DNA of 6,357 nucleotides from NCBI GenBank assembly GCA_013695255.1, contig JACDAV010000109.1:1-6357 (forward strand). Reading direction: 5' to 3'. Below are positions 5,456 to 6,357 of the stretch, one piece after another (position 1 is the stretch's first letter; each line of letters opens with the position of its first letter). The stretch comes from Chloroflexota bacterium. Lineage in GTDB: Bacteria; Chloroflexota; Limnocylindria; Limnocylindrales; CSP1-4. The notes beneath the pieces were generated by a model. It did no database searches. It saw only the letters and a program-made list of their open reading frames with translations, and was not told the DNA's origin. The position numbers were made by a program, and so were the translations under genes.

Positions 5456-6357
5456 TCACGACTCGCCCATCCTGAGCACCGCAAGGAACGCGTCCTGCGG
5501 GATCTCCACGGACCCCACCCGCTTCATGCGCTGCTTGCCTTCCTTCTGCTTCTCGAGCAGCTTCTTCTTGCGCGTGATGTCGCCACCGTAGCACTTGGCG
5601 AGCACGTTCTTGCGCATCGCCCGGACCGTCTCCCGGGCGATCACGTTCGACCCGATCGCCGCCTGGATCGGAACCTCGAACATTTGCCGCGGGATCAGCT
5701 CCTTGAGCTTGTCGGTCAGCTGCCGGCCGATCGCCTGGGCCTTGTCCCGGTGGGTGATCAGCGACAGCGCGTCGACCGGCTCGCCGTTGACCATCACGTC
5801 GAGCTTGACGAGATTCGCCGGCCGGTAGCCCGACTCTTCGTAGTCCATCGAGGCGTAGCCCTGAGTCCGGCTCTTGAGCTGGTCGTAGTAGTCGACGATC
5901 AGCTCCGCGAGCGGCATCTCGAAGGTCATGAGGACGCGCTGGGGATCGAGGTAGTCCATTCCCAGGAAGGCGCCGCGACGGGTCGTCGAAAGGTCCATCA
6001 GCGGGCCGATGTAGGCGCTCGGCGTCACCACCTTGAGGGTGATCCACGGCTCGTGGATCGCCTCGATCTCCGACACGTTGGGGAGCAGTGCCGGGTTGTC
6101 GATCGCGGTCGTGCCCCGGCCATTGGTCAGCTCCACGCGGTACTCGACCGACGGCGCGGACGCGATCAAGTCGAGGTTGAACTCGCGCTCGAGGCGCTCC
6201 TGGACGATCTCCATGTGGAGCAGACCCAGAAAGCCGCAGCGGAACCCGAACCCCAGAGCGACGGAGCTCTCCGGCTCGTAGGTGAAGCTCGCGTCGTTGA
6301 GGTGCAGCTTCTCGAGGGCCTCGCGGAGCAGCGGGTAGTCCTCGCCGGAGAGCGGGT
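5456..6357 (-). CDS. lepA: Elongation factor 4 (LepA), 5' end missing
   Basis: Ribosome-associated translational GTPase LepA/EF4, proposed to back-translocate stalled ribosomes or to assist initiation and 30S assembly. The visible 299 residues are about the C-terminal half of the usual ~600; the N-terminal G domain and domain II lie beyond the right edge. At the start of the visible part are YEPESSVALGFGFRCGF and LLHMEIVQERLEREF, closely matching the E. coli protein. Next come the EF-G domain V-like region (RGAFLGMDYLDPQRVLM and the following alpha/beta stretch) and the LepA-specific C-terminal domain with AKCYGGDITRKKKLLEKQKE and GSVEIPQDAFLAVL, ending RMGES before TGA. The lysine-rich CTD is the hallmark that separates LepA from EF-G. 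An ATG at 6214 is internal (Met of LLHMEI), not the start. Reading frame and motifs are intact. It is upstream of the CPBP gene with an 86-nt gap. Confidence 0.97.
   Translation of the reverse strand, partial: PLSGEDYPLLREALEKLHLNDASFTYEPESSVALGFGFRCGFLGLLHMEIVQERLEREFNLDLIASAPSVEYRVELTNGRGTTAIDNPALLPNVSEIEAIHEPWITLKVVTPSAYIGPLMDLSTTRRGAFLGMDYLDPQRVLMTFEMPLAELIVDYYDQLKSRTQGYASMDYEESGYRPANLVKLDVMVNGEPVDALSLITHRDKAQAIGRQLTDKLKELIPRQMFEVPIQAAIGSNVIARETVRAMRKNVLAKCYGGDITRKKKLLEKQKEGKQRMKRVGSVEIPQDAFLAVLRMGES

Noticed and set aside
4621..5484. Upstream extension of the hemW reading frame to 708 codons
   Set aside because: The extra 288 codons run out of frame through the CPBP gene and are low-complexity Arg/Pro/Ala sequence; HemW family proteins start shortly before the Cys motif.
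5373..6047. Minus-strand frame over the end of lepA that translates the 18-bp repeat as a VATAGR-type peptide repeat
   Set aside because: It is a shadow of lepA through most of its length and ends at the TGA just before the CPBP start; the repeated peptide is a by-product of the DNA repeat.

Overview
This window is one block of co-directional genes, all on the minus strand. In transcription order (high to low coordinates) it reads lepA (5' part missing), a CPBP-family membrane protein gene, hemW, hrcA, grpE and dnaK (3' part missing). Every base is in one of these genes or in a short gap. The longest gaps are 86 nt (lepA to the membrane protein) and 106 nt (hemW to hrcA). I see no RNA gene, mobile element, phage gene or CRISPR array. 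The long plus-strand reading frames are high-GC shadows.

The DNA is very GC-rich (roughly two thirds or more, by eye). The order lepA-hemW-hrcA-grpE-dnaK is the classical heat-shock locus of Firmicutes such as Bacillus subtilis and is also found in Chloroflexota. High GC, a Bacillus-type gene order, HrcA/CIRCE control and a DnaK that keeps the N-terminal 'Gram-negative type' insert argue against both Firmicutes and Actinobacteria (which usually have dnaK-grpE-dnaJ-hspR). A high-GC member of Chloroflexota is the best guess. This is inference, not a proven assignment.

Layout: at 5456-6357 is the C-terminal half of the translation factor LepA/EF4. After a gap holding an 18-bp tandem duplication comes a small polytopic CPBP-type protein (4617-5369) with an incomplete catalytic motif set. 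Its stop overlaps the TTG start of hemW (3358-4620), a radical-SAM heme chaperone. Between hemW and hrcA is a complete control region: a sigma70-type promoter (TTGACA, 18 bp, extended -10 TACCAT), then a perfect CIRCE operator, then a ribosome binding site. hrcA (2190-3251, TTG start), grpE (1541-2140) and dnaK (1-1523) follow. HrcA should bind the CIRCE and repress its own operon. GrpE and DnaK (with DnaJ, probably beyond the left edge) form the folding machine. The lepA-CPBP-hemW part looks like a separate housekeeping unit that could also read through into the heat-shock operon, because no clear terminator separates them.

The region is mostly conserved housekeeping DNA, and I found no convincing new system. 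The points worth a second look are the divergent CPBP protein inserted between lepA and hemW, the extended CIRCE symmetry just after the promoter, the TTGA overlap start of hemW, an Arg-rich insertion in HemW, and the 18-bp intergenic tandem repeat.
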